A DNA stretch of 64,000 nt from an uncultured Acetobacterium sp. (lineage in GTDB: Bacteria; Bacillota; Clostridia; Eubacteriales; Eubacteriaceae): positions 2,940,736 to 3,004,735 of the forward strand of contig NZ_OY760905.1 in the NCBI RefSeq assembly GCF_963664135.1. The letters run 5' to 3'. Under the pieces are notes generated by a model. The model was given only the letters and a program-made list of their open reading frames with translations, was not told the DNA's origin and did not search any database. Within the stretch, counting starts at the first letter, position 1. Each line of letters begins with the position of its first letter. Positions 19,249 to 28,077 of the stretch are shown one piece after another. The translations under genes were made by a program, and so were the position numbers.

Positions 19249-20265
19249 TTAGTTATAGACTGTTTTGCTTAGCTTTTTGGCTTCATCAACAATCCAGCCA
19301 TTGACTTCCTGAACCTTGGGATCAAAATAATCCAGCGAGGTAATCATCCCGTTGAAGATAAATCCACCGTCAGTGGCTAATCGATCAAAGGTCTCTCGCA
19401 CGGCTTCTCGTACTTCTTCTTCATTAACAACCGGCCAGATACTGGGCATTCTAAATTCAAAACCGCCATTGATGGCAAGTTTGGAACCGTATTTTTGCTT
19501 CATACCAACAAGATTATTTTCAACCTGGGCCGGATCCCAAACGTTTACACCAATATCAACCATGGCGGGAATCAGGTCTTCGCATCGGCCGCAGTTATGG
19601 TAAAAAATCGGAACATTTTCATCTCGGACTAGATCCAGACATTTTTTATACCGGGGCACAAAGATCTCTTCAAATAATCTAGGAGAAATAAACGGATTAA
19701 GTTTTGAAGCGGTATCATCAAGAAGATAGTAACCTTCAGGTTTGTAATAATGCAGCAAGTTTTTGGTGATATAAAGGGAATGATCCAGCATGTAATCAAG
19801 CAGTTCTTCGACCTCTTCCTGTTCTTCATAAATGGCGCAAAGTCCTTCGGTGAAGCCCATGAAGCCAATGAACTGCTGGAATAAATCGGCAAATCCACTG
19901 AGGACAAAGGCGGTTTGATCAGGGTCTTGAACGTATTTTTTTCGGTCTGCCTTAGCGGCGGCTTCCCAGTCAAATCCGGTGTAATCTGGCGCTTTAATGA
20001 CGTCACGCCATTTCGTGACGTCGGTCAGAATAAAGTCATTGGGTTTGGGCAGAGCGGCAAAATTAATTTCTTCACCGGTTACAAAGGTGACACCCCAGGG
20101 GTCAACGCCACCACCAGGGCCTCTAAAACTACCTAAAATACAAGGGTCTGCCATCGTGAGAAGTGGCGCATCAGGGCCAAAAAATGATGATACCGGTACG
20201 TATTCCGGCATTTCCCCCCGGGCTACCCGCAAAAAGTTTTCTTTCTGAGTTAAATGAGCTGTCAT
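19249..20265 (-). CDS. UroD-superfamily corrinoid methyltransferase-like protein
   Basis: 338 residues of the uroporphyrinogen decarboxylase/MtaA-like superfamily, a TIM-barrel group that in acetogens moves methyl groups between substrates, corrinoid proteins and tetrahydrofolate. Seen are RGEMPEYVPVSSFFGP at the N-terminus, a YHNCGRCEDLIPAMVDIGV segment whose HNC could bind zinc as in MtaA, and WDPAQ. It is only distantly like the two methyltransferases at 35513 and 50995. It is the first gene of an operon with a CobW-like GTPase and a His-rich protein, suggesting metal supply to this enzyme. No corrinoid protein gene is adjacent. The true substrate, and a decarboxylase alternative, remain open. 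Confidence 0.78.
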   Translation of the reverse strand: MTAHLTQKENFLRVARGEMPEYVPVSSFFGPDAPLLTMADPCILGSFRGPGGGVDPWGVTFVTGEEINFAALPKPNDFILTDVTKWRDVIKAPDYTGFDWEAAAKADRKKYVQDPDQTAFVLSGFADLFQQFIGFMGFTEGLCAIYEEQEEVEELLDYMLDHSLYITKNLLHYYKPEGYYLLDDTASKLNPFISPRLFEEIFVPRYKKCLDLVRDENVPIFYHNCGRCEDLIPAMVDIGVNVWDPAQVENNLVGMKQKYGSKLAINGGFEFRMPSIWPVVNEEEVREAVRETFDRLATDGGFIFNGMITSLDYFDPKVQEVNGWIVDEAKKLSKTVYN

Positions 20266-20692
20266 AGTTGTCCTCCTTTAATTGTTGAATTATAACCAAG
20301 TTTAATATTCAAAATTGGTTTTGTCAATACTTTTGTAATAATAATTAAATTTACTATAATAACGTTTGTAGCTTGTTGGATAAACGTGATTATAGGAGCG
20401 CATTTCTATAAATAATACAAGTTTTAATTAAAAATTAGTGAAAGAAAAGAGTTGAATGCGTTAGATGTTAAATAAATATAAAAATTTACGTCATCATATT
20501 TTGGCGATTGTTGAATAAAAACACGTGAACATTTATAATAATGACTGAATTGAAGCATCTATCTGTTGTTGTATATCGTCGGGACATAACATATAATTAT
20601 TAAAAAGAGATGAAATTGCTGTGGAGTTGCCAGGGCAAGACGATGAATCGATGTTTTTAGATAAGTCAAATTGAGTAGAAAAAGAGGGTGTC
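20266..20692. other. Divergent intergenic region, 427 bases
   Basis: AT-rich. It holds the minus-strand promoter for the methyltransferase operon (20299-20327) and an AAGAGGG ribosome site before cls. No gene, repeat or RNA structure recognised in the rest. Confidence 0.6.
20299..20327 (-). promoter_or_regulatory. Promoter of the UroD-CobW-His-rich operon
   Basis: On the minus strand TTGACA (20322-20327) lies 17 bases from TAAACT (20299-20304), about 35 bases before the ATG at 20265. Confidence 0.5.
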
Positions 20693-22219
20693 ATGAGAAA
20701 TTCAGCAAATCATTTTCAAAGCATGTTCAGGTTTTTAATTAATGTGGTGTTGATCCTGTTGCAGTTAACCATCATTGGTATTGTGATTCTCCAATTTTCA
20801 GATTATGCAGTGTATGCATATTGGGTAATTGAAGCAATTGCAGTGCTGGTCGTATTGAACATTGTTTACCGAAAAAAAACGGCAGCCTATAAAATATCCT
20901 GGATCATCTTTGTCTTGATTCTTCCGGCAGTGGGGATTGTCCTCTACTTTATTTGGGGACGGCAGCATGTATCAAAAAAGTCCAAGGCTCGCTGGGATAA
21001 AATTAATCAGAATACTTATGAAAAACTGAGTCAAAATCGTGATGTTTTTGAAGAGCTGAAAGATTCTGGAATAAAAAAAGAAGTCGACCTGGTGTATCGG
21101 CTATGTGGCCTGCCGGTCTGGAAAAATACCAAAACAAAGTATTTAAGATTAGGGGAGGAAATGCATCGGGCTAATCTGGAAGCCATTATGAGTGCAGAAA
21201 AATTCATTTTTCTGGAGTATTTTATTGTAACTGGCGGAAAAATGTATGATGAACTGATGTCAGCTTTGTTTGAAAAAGCGGCTATGGGGGTTGAAGTACG
21301 GATGATGGTCGATGAAATGGGCAGTTTATCAACGCTACCAAAGGATTTTTATCAAATCTGTGCCGCACATCAGATCAAAAGCATTCCCTTTAATCCGTTG
21401 TCAGCTTCACTTTTTAAATTTATTAGCTTTCGGGATCATCGGAAAATGACGATCGTGGATGGTAATGTGGCCATTACCGGTGGAATCAACATCGGGGATG
21501 AATATATCAATGAAAAAGTGAGGTTTGGCCATTGGAAGGATATGGCCGTGTATCTGGAAGGGGATGCGGTTTTTAGCCTGACAACCATGTTTCTTAATAT
21601 ATGGGAATACGTCTCTGGGGAACCATCTCTAATTGAAGATTATCGGGGTACCCGGGAAAGTTCAAAAGCGGATGGCCTGGTTATGCCCTTTTGTGATGGC
21701 CCGACTAATTTAAAAAATCCGGCGGTCAATACCTACATGACTGTTTTTAACAATGCCAAGGAATATATTTATCTGACAACTCCCTATCTTATTCTCGATA
21801 CCGACCTGACAAATTGTATTTTACTGGCGGCACGAAGTGGTGTCGATGTCCGCATTATCACTCCGGGTATTCCCGATAAAAAGATGGTTTATGCCACAAC
21901 CCGGGCTTTTTATGGCGATCTTTTAGCTGAAGGGGTACGAATTTACGAATACGCTCCGGGATTCATTCACGGAAAGGTTCTGGTAACCGATGATCAGGTG
22001 TCAATTGTTGGATCGATTAACATGGATTATCGTAGTCTGACCTGGAATTATGAATGTGGAACCTGGATTTACGGGTCTGAAACGGTGCTGGAGATCAAAA
22101 AAGATCTGTTGGACTGCATTAATGTAAGTCGAGAGGTGCGCTATGCGGATTGGGAGAAATCGTCATTTATTAAAAAGGTGGGGCAGTCTGTTTTAAGAAT
22201 CATGGGTCCGTTGATGTAG
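20693..22219 (+). CDS. cls: Cardiolipin synthase
   Basis: 508 residues, normal length for bacterial Cls. Two N-terminal membrane helices (about 12-32 and 38-58) are followed by the PLDc_N region with LPAVGIVLYFIWG, then two phospholipase-D HKD motifs: DHRKMTIVDGN at about residue 248 and HGKVLVTDDQ at about residue 425, each followed by the typical GxxN segment (GGINIGDEY, GSINMDYRS). The membrane enzyme joins two phosphatidylglycerol molecules to make cardiolipin and glycerol. It is followed after 22 bases by a nitrilase-family gene, with which it may be cotranscribed. Confidence 0.95.
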   Translation: MRNSANHFQSMFRFLINVVLILLQLTIIGIVILQFSDYAVYAYWVIEAIAVLVVLNIVYRKKTAAYKISWIIFVLILPAVGIVLYFIWGRQHVSKKSKARWDKINQNTYEKLSQNRDVFEELKDSGIKKEVDLVYRLCGLPVWKNTKTKYLRLGEEMHRANLEAIMSAEKFIFLEYFIVTGGKMYDELMSALFEKAAMGVEVRMMVDEMGSLSTLPKDFYQICAAHQIKSIPFNPLSASLFKFISFRDHRKMTIVDGNVAITGGINIGDEYINEKVRFGHWKDMAVYLEGDAVFSLTTMFLNIWEYVSGEPSLIEDYRGTRESSKADGLVMPFCDGPTNLKNPAVNTYMTVFNNAKEYIYLTTPYLILDTDLTNCILLAARSGVDVRIITPGIPDKKMVYATTRAFYGDLLAEGVRIYEYAPGFIHGKVLVTDDQVSIVGSINMDYRSLTWNYECGTWIYGSETVLEIKKDLLDCINVSREVRYADWEKSSFIKKVGQSVLRIMGPLM

Positions 22220-22241
22220 TTAAATAATGGAGGAAACGTTT

Positions 22242-23030
22242 ATGAAAATCGTTGCAGTTCAAATGAAGGTTGCGTTAAAACAGGTCGAGCAAAATTATGC
22301 CAATGCCGAAGCATGGATTAGAAAAGCCGCAACTGCTGAGGCAGATGTGGTGGTGTTGCCGGAAATGTGGAGCGGTGGATTTATTACCGGTGAGTTGGAT
22401 GAGCGGCTGGCAGATGTGGATGGACAACGCACGCAAGCATTTTTGGCAAAACTGGCTAGTGAACTGAATGTCAATATTGTCGGGGGATCGGTGGCGACTA
22501 AAAAGGGTGCGGATTATTTTAATACATGTTACGTAGCCGACCGCGGAGGCCGTATTATAGCAGACTATGATAAGGCTCATTTGTTCAGTTTTGCCGGCGA
22601 AGACCAACGCTATCGTTCTGGCGATAAACTGGCGACTTTTCAACTTGATGGGATAGCGTGCGGCGTTGTGATCTGCTATGAGATCCGTTTCCCAGAGTGG
22701 TGCAGAAAACAAGCCCTGGCTGAGACAAAAGTCCTTTTTATACCAGCCGAATGGCCCTTGCTGCGGGTGGGCCACTGGCGCATTTTAAACCAAGCCAGAG
22801 CCATCGAAAACCAGATGTTTGTAGTAGCTGTCAATGGCTGTGGTGATGCGATGAAAGATCGTCAAAACGCCGGGAATTCGATGATCATTGATCCTTTGGG
22901 AAATCTTCTGGCCGACGCCGGCGAAGTACCACAAGAAAAGATGATTCTGGGGGATGTGGATTTGGCTGAGCTGGACAAGATCAGAAATAACATGACCGTC
23001 TTTAACGACCGGAGAACCGATCTTTATTAA
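22242..23030 (+). CDS. Carbon-nitrogen hydrolase (nitrilase superfamily, omega-amidase-like)
   Basis: 262 residues with the Glu-Lys-Cys catalytic triad: Glu41 in VVVLPEMWSGGF, Lys111 in DYDKAHLF and Cys145 in GVVICYEIRFPEW. The nearest remembered relatives are omega-amidase (Nit2/YafV) proteins, which hydrolyse 2-oxoglutaramate or 2-oxosuccinamate to the oxoacid and ammonia, cleaning up side products of glutamine transamination. ATG at 22242 is preferred over 22227 because the upstream ATG overlaps the GGAGG ribosome site that serves it. It is cytosolic. The exact substrate is not certain. Confidence 0.85.
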   Translation: MKIVAVQMKVALKQVEQNYANAEAWIRKAATAEADVVVLPEMWSGGFITGELDERLADVDGQRTQAFLAKLASELNVNIVGGSVATKKGADYFNTCYVADRGGRIIADYDKAHLFSFAGEDQRYRSGDKLATFQLDGIACGVVICYEIRFPEWCRKQALAETKVLFIPAEWPLLRVGHWRILNQARAIENQMFVVAVNGCGDAMKDRQNAGNSMIIDPLGNLLADAGEVPQEKMILGDVDLAELDKIRNNMTVFNDRRTDLY

Positions 23031-23069
23031 TTCAATGAAAAAATTTAATAAAAATAGCAGTAAAAAATA

Positions 23070-23183
23070 ATGCGAGACTCGCTATCAGGTAACAGGTCTT
23101 TTGGTAAGCGTAATAAAAAAATGGGCAAGCCGTTTAAAATCTATGTTCGCGGGTATGAGGACAAAAAGAAGGAATGTGAATAA
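23070..23183 (+). CDS. Possible small ORF, 37 residues
   Basis: An ATG-initiated frame with a charged product that includes MGKPFKIYVRGYEDKKKECE at its end. There is no clear ribosome site. It may be the decayed 3' end of a longer gene, since the composition looks coding. Not recognised; low confidence. Confidence 0.2.
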   Translation: MRDSLSGNRSFGKRNKKMGKPFKIYVRGYEDKKKECE

Positions 23184-23277
23184 GCCCTATTTTATTTAAT
23201 TTATTCTGGTTGAAGATGATCGTTTAATCTCTGAAAAATGGTAAGTACGATGATTGAAAGTTTAAGGAGGCTAAAAA

Positions 23278-24453
23278 ATGAAAGCAATGCGAAAACAAGT
23301 CTTCAGTTGGTTGATCATTTTAAGTATGTACGTCAGTCTCATCCCGATGGGGGTCTGGGCCGAAGAATTAAATGAAGCTGCCGGGATGAGTGGCAATAAT
23401 GAAACAATCGGGATGATGGATGAAAGCCAGATATTGGACATGAACGTTAACCCTTCGGGAATTAATGCGAGTAGTATCCAATCCGGTGACTACTGGTATG
23501 AAAATATTACTGGCGGCATAAAAATTGTATCATATACCGGAAGTAGTGGAAATGTGGATATCCCATCAAGTATTGATGGAAAAAGCGTATTGGAAATTGG
23601 TGCCGATGCATTTAACGGAAAGAGTACTTTAACGGGTGTCAATTTACCAAACAGCGTAACGGTACTCGGTTTACGTTCTTTTTACAATTGTCCGAATCTG
23701 GATTCGGTGTTTTTGGGAAATGGGTTGGTAACCATTGGAAACGGTTCGTTTTGGGGAGCAAAAGCACTGACCAGCATTATGATACCGCATACGGTCACAT
23801 CGATCGGTTATGCAACCTTTGCCAGTTGTGATGCGCTGAAAAAAATCACCTTTTTTAACAGTTCAATGGCTTTTAACGGACAGGTATTTGGGATGATTCC
23901 AAACCTGACGATTTATGGGTATTCCGGCTCTACTGCCGATTCCTACGCTTACGCCAATACCAGACCTTTTGTGGCCTTGCCGGCTTCTTATGTGGACATT
24001 TATTATTCCACTCATGTCCAGAATGTTGGCTGGCAGGCATCCCAAAAAAATGGTGAAATCAGTGGCACAGCCGGTCAGTCATTACGTTTGGAAGGGATCA
24101 AAATTCTGATTGATAACAGTGAGATAAATGCCGTGATCCAGTATCAGACGCATATTCAGAATATTGGTTGGCAACCGATGGTCAGCAATGGCACACTCAG
24201 TGGGACCACCGGCCTTGGCCTGCGCCTGGAAGGAATCCGCATTGAGCTTGATGGAACGGATGTCGGAAAATATGATGTCTATTATCGTGTTCATGCCCAA
24301 AATTTTGGATGGCTGGATTGGGCGAAAAATGGTGAAAGTGCCGGAACTCAAGGCATGGGGCTACGACTGGAAGGGATTCAGATCATTGTTGTCCCAAAAG
24401 ATTCGGCAGCACCAGGGTCAACTGCCTTTCCTTTTATGAGCAGTTTAAATTAG
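23278..24453 (+). CDS. Secreted LRR (BspA-type) and ChW-repeat surface protein
   Basis: 391 residues with an AAGGAGG site before the ATG. The signal peptide runs to about residue 29 (GVWAEE). Residues about 75-225 are LRR_5/BspA-type leucine-rich repeats (IGADAFNGKSTLTGVNLPNSV, and MIPHTVTSIGYATFASCDAL). Residues about 240-375 are three ChW repeats (STHVQNVGWQ, QTHIQNIGWQP, RVHAQNFGWLDW, each ending LRLEGI). It has no catalytic domain or sortase motif, so the ChW units are probably the wall anchor. The role is adhesion or substrate binding by analogy. Its ChW repeats are close relatives of those in the two phosphatases. Confidence 0.85.
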   Translation: MKAMRKQVFSWLIILSMYVSLIPMGVWAEELNEAAGMSGNNETIGMMDESQILDMNVNPSGINASSIQSGDYWYENITGGIKIVSYTGSSGNVDIPSSIDGKSVLEIGADAFNGKSTLTGVNLPNSVTVLGLRSFYNCPNLDSVFLGNGLVTIGNGSFWGAKALTSIMIPHTVTSIGYATFASCDALKKITFFNSSMAFNGQVFGMIPNLTIYGYSGSTADSYAYANTRPFVALPASYVDIYYSTHVQNVGWQASQKNGEISGTAGQSLRLEGIKILIDNSEINAVIQYQTHIQNIGWQPMVSNGTLSGTTGLGLRLEGIRIELDGTDVGKYDVYYRVHAQNFGWLDWAKNGESAGTQGMGLRLEGIQIIVVPKDSAAPGSTAFPFMSSLN

Positions 24454-24630
24454 ACGAGAAAAGAGCGCTTAGAATGGTGATGCAAGTTATTATGGCATCA
24501 GTTAAGGTCTAATTTTCAGTTTGGTAGAACAATTTCGTCGGTAAAAAGTATCGGTAATCTCTGGCGAAAAAGAGGGTCGCAAGTTCGGAATGGCAATGCT
24601 GAGCCCATAAGAAAGTTTGAAAAATAACCA

Positions 24631-25311
24631 ATGGAGGAAAACATGAGTATATTTGATATTATCGGGCCAATTATGGTTGGACCATCCAGCTCCCACACTG
24701 CGGGAGCGGTGAAAATTGGTTATCTTTCAAGAAAACTGATGGGCGAAAAGATCCTTTCGGCAAAGATTTATTTGCATGGATCGTTTCTGACAACTGGGAA
24801 AGGCCATGGCACCGATCGGGCCCTGGTTGCCGGATTGTTGGGAATGAAACCAGATGATATTCGCATTCCACAAAGTTTTGGGCTGGCTGAAAAAGAAGGT
24901 ATGGTTGTTGAGTTTGGCGGCATCGATCTTCGGGAGGCACATCCCAATTCGGTAAAATTGATTTTGACTGGGGTATCTGGAAGGGAACTGGAGATTTTGG
25001 CGTCGTCATTGGGCGGGGGACGGATCCGGATTAATCAGATTGATGGTGTGGATGCCAGTTTTTCTGGGGACTATCCTACTCTGGTAGTTCATAACCTGGA
25101 TCAGCCGGGCTATGTAACGGAAGTGACATCCATGCTCAGTCATAAATCCATTAACATCGCCACCATGCAGCTGTATCGCGATCATCGCGGTGGCGAAGCA
25201 ATTATGGTATTAGAATGTGACGAGGAAATATCACCGGACTTCATTAGTTGGCTGAAAGAGCGGAAAGGGATCAGGAAAGTAATTTATCTCAGTTTGGAGG
25301 AAGCATCGTGA
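24631..25311 (+). CDS. sdaAB: L-serine dehydratase, beta subunit
   Basis: 226 residues. The N-terminal part has IIGPIMVGPSSSHTAGAVKIG and GSFLTTGKGHGTDRALVAGL, typical of the iron-sulfur serine dehydratase beta chain. Residues about 148-220 form an ACT domain (VVHNLDQPGYVTEVTSML), which may bind serine. With the alpha chain it deaminates L-serine to pyruvate and ammonia using an oxygen-sensitive [4Fe-4S] cluster. ATG at 24631 overlaps an upstream ATGGAGG; the internal MSIFDIIG start at 24643 has GGAGG before it and is an equally good start. The stop overlaps the GTG start of the next gene. Confidence 0.93.
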   Translation: MEENMSIFDIIGPIMVGPSSSHTAGAVKIGYLSRKLMGEKILSAKIYLHGSFLTTGKGHGTDRALVAGLLGMKPDDIRIPQSFGLAEKEGMVVEFGGIDLREAHPNSVKLILTGVSGRELEILASSLGGGRIRINQIDGVDASFSGDYPTLVVHNLDQPGYVTEVTSMLSHKSINIATMQLYRDHRGGEAIMVLECDEEISPDFISWLKERKGIRKVIYLSLEEAS

Positions 25312-26180
25312 GTTTTAAAGCGTTACAAGAAATTGTGGATAAAGCAAAAGACAGCGGCAAAGCGCTTTGGGAAATCATTTTGGAAGATGAAATCAATGAG
25401 AGTCAGATTTCCAGAGCGGAAGTCCTGGAAAAAATGGAAAAATTATTTTTAGCCATGAAAGATGCAGATGCGAATTATAATGGTCATTTAAAATCTCCGA
25501 GCAAACTGGTCGGAGGAGACGGCGAAAAAATCAGTGAAGCCCGAAAAAATCAAACGATGATTTGCGGGGATTTCATGGCACAGGTTATGGAAAAAGCCAT
25601 TAAAATGGGAGAATCCAATGCGTGTATGAAGCGGATCGTAGCAGCTCCGACGGCGGGTTCCTGTGGTGTCATTCCTGCGGTCTTATTAACCTATCAAAAA
25701 GAAAATAAGATCGCTGAATTGAAAATGATCGAGGCTTTATTTATAACTGGCGGTATTGGTCAGGTGATTGCACATCGTGCGTCGATTGCCGGTGCCACTG
25801 GTGGTTGTCAGGCGGAGATTGGTTCGGCCAGCGCCATGGCCGCAGGCGCGATGGTATATCTTGCCGGCGGGGATGAAAAAGCGATTGTTCATGGTGCTGC
25901 ATTAGCCCTGAAAAGTTTATTAGGTCTGGCCTGTGATCCGGTTGCCGGGTTGGTGGAAGTCCCTTGTGTGAAGCGAAATGTGATTGGTGCATTTAACGCT
26001 CTGGCTAGTGCTGATATGGCCTTGGCAGGGATTCGTAGTCAAATCCCTCCAGATGAAGTCATCGATGCCATGCGCTCCATAGGCGATGCGATGCCCAGCT
26101 CGTTAAAAGAAACCGGTGAAGGGGGCTTGGCAAGGACTCCCACAGGGATACGGATTGAAGAAGAATTGAAGGATTATTAA
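25308..26180 (+). CDS. sdaAA: L-serine dehydratase, alpha subunit
   Basis: 290 residues, normal for the clostridial alpha chain. Iron-sulfur ligand cysteines are visible in APTAGSCGVIPAV, LACDPVAGLVEVPC and elsewhere. The conserved KSPSKLVGGDG and GATGGCQAEIGSASAMAAGA segments are present. The start is GTG at 25308, overlapping the sdaAB stop by 4 bases with GGAGG just before it, so the two chains are translationally coupled. The enzyme is cytosolic and works in serine catabolism to pyruvate. Confidence 0.95.
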   Translation: MSFKALQEIVDKAKDSGKALWEIILEDEINESQISRAEVLEKMEKLFLAMKDADANYNGHLKSPSKLVGGDGEKISEARKNQTMICGDFMAQVMEKAIKMGESNACMKRIVAAPTAGSCGVIPAVLLTYQKENKIAELKMIEALFITGGIGQVIAHRASIAGATGGCQAEIGSASAMAAGAMVYLAGGDEKAIVHGAALALKSLLGLACDPVAGLVEVPCVKRNVIGAFNALASADMALAGIRSQIPPDEVIDAMRSIGDAMPSSLKETGEGGLARTPTGIRIEEELKDY

Positions 26181-26412
26181 TAATAAAGCAGCTCGCTGTG
26201 GCCGATAATAAAAAATAAACAAGCTTGATTAATGAAAACTGCTAACAAAAAAAGAACTAAAATAATAAAAAAAAAGTAAAAAAAATATTTAAATGTGTTA
26301 TTTAAAGAAAAAGAGGGTAAAAATAGTATCGTAATGTATAACTGTGTAATTTCATACCAATCCTGGCGTGATGTACATAGCAAACGATTCCATTGAAAGG
26401 AGGAATAGTGAA

Positions 26413-27699
26413 GTGAAAAAAATGTCGAAATTGATGGCTTTGTTGCTGGTAGTGGTGATGGTGTTGATGCTTGTACCGGTATCAACTTTTGCCGCAGAAG
26501 AAGTTGTTGTGGAAGAACCTACCTTAGTTGTACTAGCAGTTGAGGGGGCCCCTGTTGATGGGACTTTGACTACAGCGGTTGAAACGCCTGTAGCTGAAAC
26601 ACCTGTAGTAGAAGCACCAGTGGTGGAAGCACCTGCCGTAGTAACACCAGCGGTGGAAACACCAGTGGTCGAAACTCCAGCTGTGACAGCACCGGTAGCA
26701 GCAGCTCCCGTTGTTGAAGAACCAGTAATCGAAACACAAGCTGTTGATGCAGGAACGATTGAGGTCAAGGCAGTTCCCGCATTAGGTTTATGGAGAGATT
26801 CCGTAACATTTATTGATGTGCTTCTTAACAGTGTCGGCGCTGACTACTCATATGATGCAGTAGCAAATGCATTGACACTCAACAATTTTGTTGGTCGAGA
26901 AGTCGTTGCATCAGATATGGGCAGCAATTTTGCCATGATTCTCAAAGGCACCAATATTGTTGCTACTGATGATACTTGTGCGATTGATGTAATGGGGAAT
27001 TTGACCATGAGTGGCGATGGCGAATTAACCGCAGTTGCAGCTAATAATGCGATCCATGTAACAAATGGCGATCTCGTTATTAACGATGGCGATTATGAAC
27101 TGTATGCGATTACTGGCGTTGGCGATGCCGCTGCTGTTAATGTTGAAAACGGCGATTTAATCATCAATGATGGTTGGGTTGACGCAACCGCAGTTAACAC
27201 AGGAACTGGTGGAGCATGGGGACTCTGGGCAGATAATGATCTCGTTATCAATTGTGGCGATATCGATGTCGTTACGGATTCAATCAGTGGCCGAAGCACA
27301 GGAATTGGAGCCGGCGATGATGCAATCGTTAAAGGCGGATACACAACTGTTAAGTCAACAACCGAAACAGGCATAGCAACTGCATTATATGCAGATAGCT
27401 GGGTTGTTATTCGAGATGGGATCCTGGATCTTTGTACTCAAGGCGGAGTTGATCCTTTAGCTATTTACGGTGGTGACGGCGTTTATATCAGTCCTTGCTA
27501 CGGCGATGTAGATCTTACCGCATCTTGCCTGTATCTGGAACCAGGTTGTTGCGGACATTGGAATCACCATCATGCAACATCTTCTAACCCCAAAACCGGT
27601 ACTCAAGACATGGCTCAACAAGCTTTAATGGCTACCATGGGACTACTGGCACTGCTGGGAATGGCTTATCTGATCAGCAGAAAAGAAATCAAAGCATAA
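26413..27699 (+). CDS. Cell-wall surface protein with sortase-type tail
   Basis: 428 residues starting with GTG at 26413, 9 bases after AAAGGAGG. The signal peptide is MKKMSKLMALLLVVVMVLML to about residue 27. Residues about 30-115 are a low-complexity Val-Pro-Glu-Thr stretch (repeated ETPVVE/EAPVVE units) likely to span the wall. Residues about 120-380 are repeated NGDLVINDG / ADNDLVINCGDI units that look like a parallel beta-helix. The end holds SNPKTG, a hydrophobic helix and RKEIKA, a sortase sorting signal of the (S/N)PxTG type known from Clostridioides SrtB. No sortase gene is in the window. The function is unknown; adhesin or carbohydrate binding are possibilities. Confidence 0.75.
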   Translation: MKKMSKLMALLLVVVMVLMLVPVSTFAAEEVVVEEPTLVVLAVEGAPVDGTLTTAVETPVAETPVVEAPVVEAPAVVTPAVETPVVETPAVTAPVAAAPVVEEPVIETQAVDAGTIEVKAVPALGLWRDSVTFIDVLLNSVGADYSYDAVANALTLNNFVGREVVASDMGSNFAMILKGTNIVATDDTCAIDVMGNLTMSGDGELTAVAANNAIHVTNGDLVINDGDYELYAITGVGDAAAVNVENGDLIINDGWVDATAVNTGTGGAWGLWADNDLVINCGDIDVVTDSISGRSTGIGAGDDAIVKGGYTTVKSTTETGIATALYADSWVVIRDGILDLCTQGGVDPLAIYGGDGVYISPCYGDVDLTASCLYLEPGCCGHWNHHHATSSNPKTGTQDMAQQALMATMGLLALLGMAYLISRKEIKA

Positions 27700-27774
27700 C
27701 ACACACTATTCACGAAAGAAAAGCGGTGCAGCTGACTAAAACCAACGGTTTTAGCCGACTTCACTTGTAATTAG

Positions 27775-27833
27775 AAAAGAACTCCAATTTCTGATCAATT
27801 CTACGGAACGATCAGGAAGCGGAGTTCTTTTTC
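27775..27833 (+). terminator. Hairpin terminator after surface-protein gene
   Basis: AAAAGAACTCC (27775-27785) pairs with GGAGTTCTTTT (27821-27831), with an inner CTGATC/GATCAG stem, running into a T-run. Confidence 0.75.
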
Positions 27834-27988
27834 TGTTTTTGAAGGAGTTAAGCGTAAAATAAATATCGTTTATCGAATGATCGATTATTTGGCAGACGAG
27901 TGCCTTCATTTGCTGGCAATTAGATGATCCGAATTTAATATTAAAGGCAGCTTATAATATTTTTAACTGGAGTTGTTAAAATATTTCA

Positions 27989-28017
27989 TTGACATCGATT
28001 ACTACTGTAGATAAGAT
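27989..28017 (+). promoter_or_regulatory. Promoter of the TetR-family gene
   Basis: TTGACA (27989-27994), a 17-base spacer and TAAGAT (28012-28017), about 60 bases before the ATG. Confidence 0.6.
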
Positions 28018-28077
28018 TATTTGTAAGTAAATGGATCGACCGATACGTTTTAAAATATTTAAATAAGAGGGATAGCA

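Larger units (their letters stand above)
27700..28077. other. Intergenic region, 378 bases
   Basis: It holds a small TAAAACC/GGTTTTA hairpin (27737-27753), the terminator at 27775-27833 and the promoter of the tetR gene. Nothing else recognised. Confidence 0.6.

Noticed and set aside
24454..24630. Glycine or other riboswitch upstream of serine dehydratase
   Set aside because: A TGATGC/GGCATCA hairpin and a CTCTGGCGAAAAAGAG stretch caught the eye, but conserved cores of the glycine riboswitch are absent.
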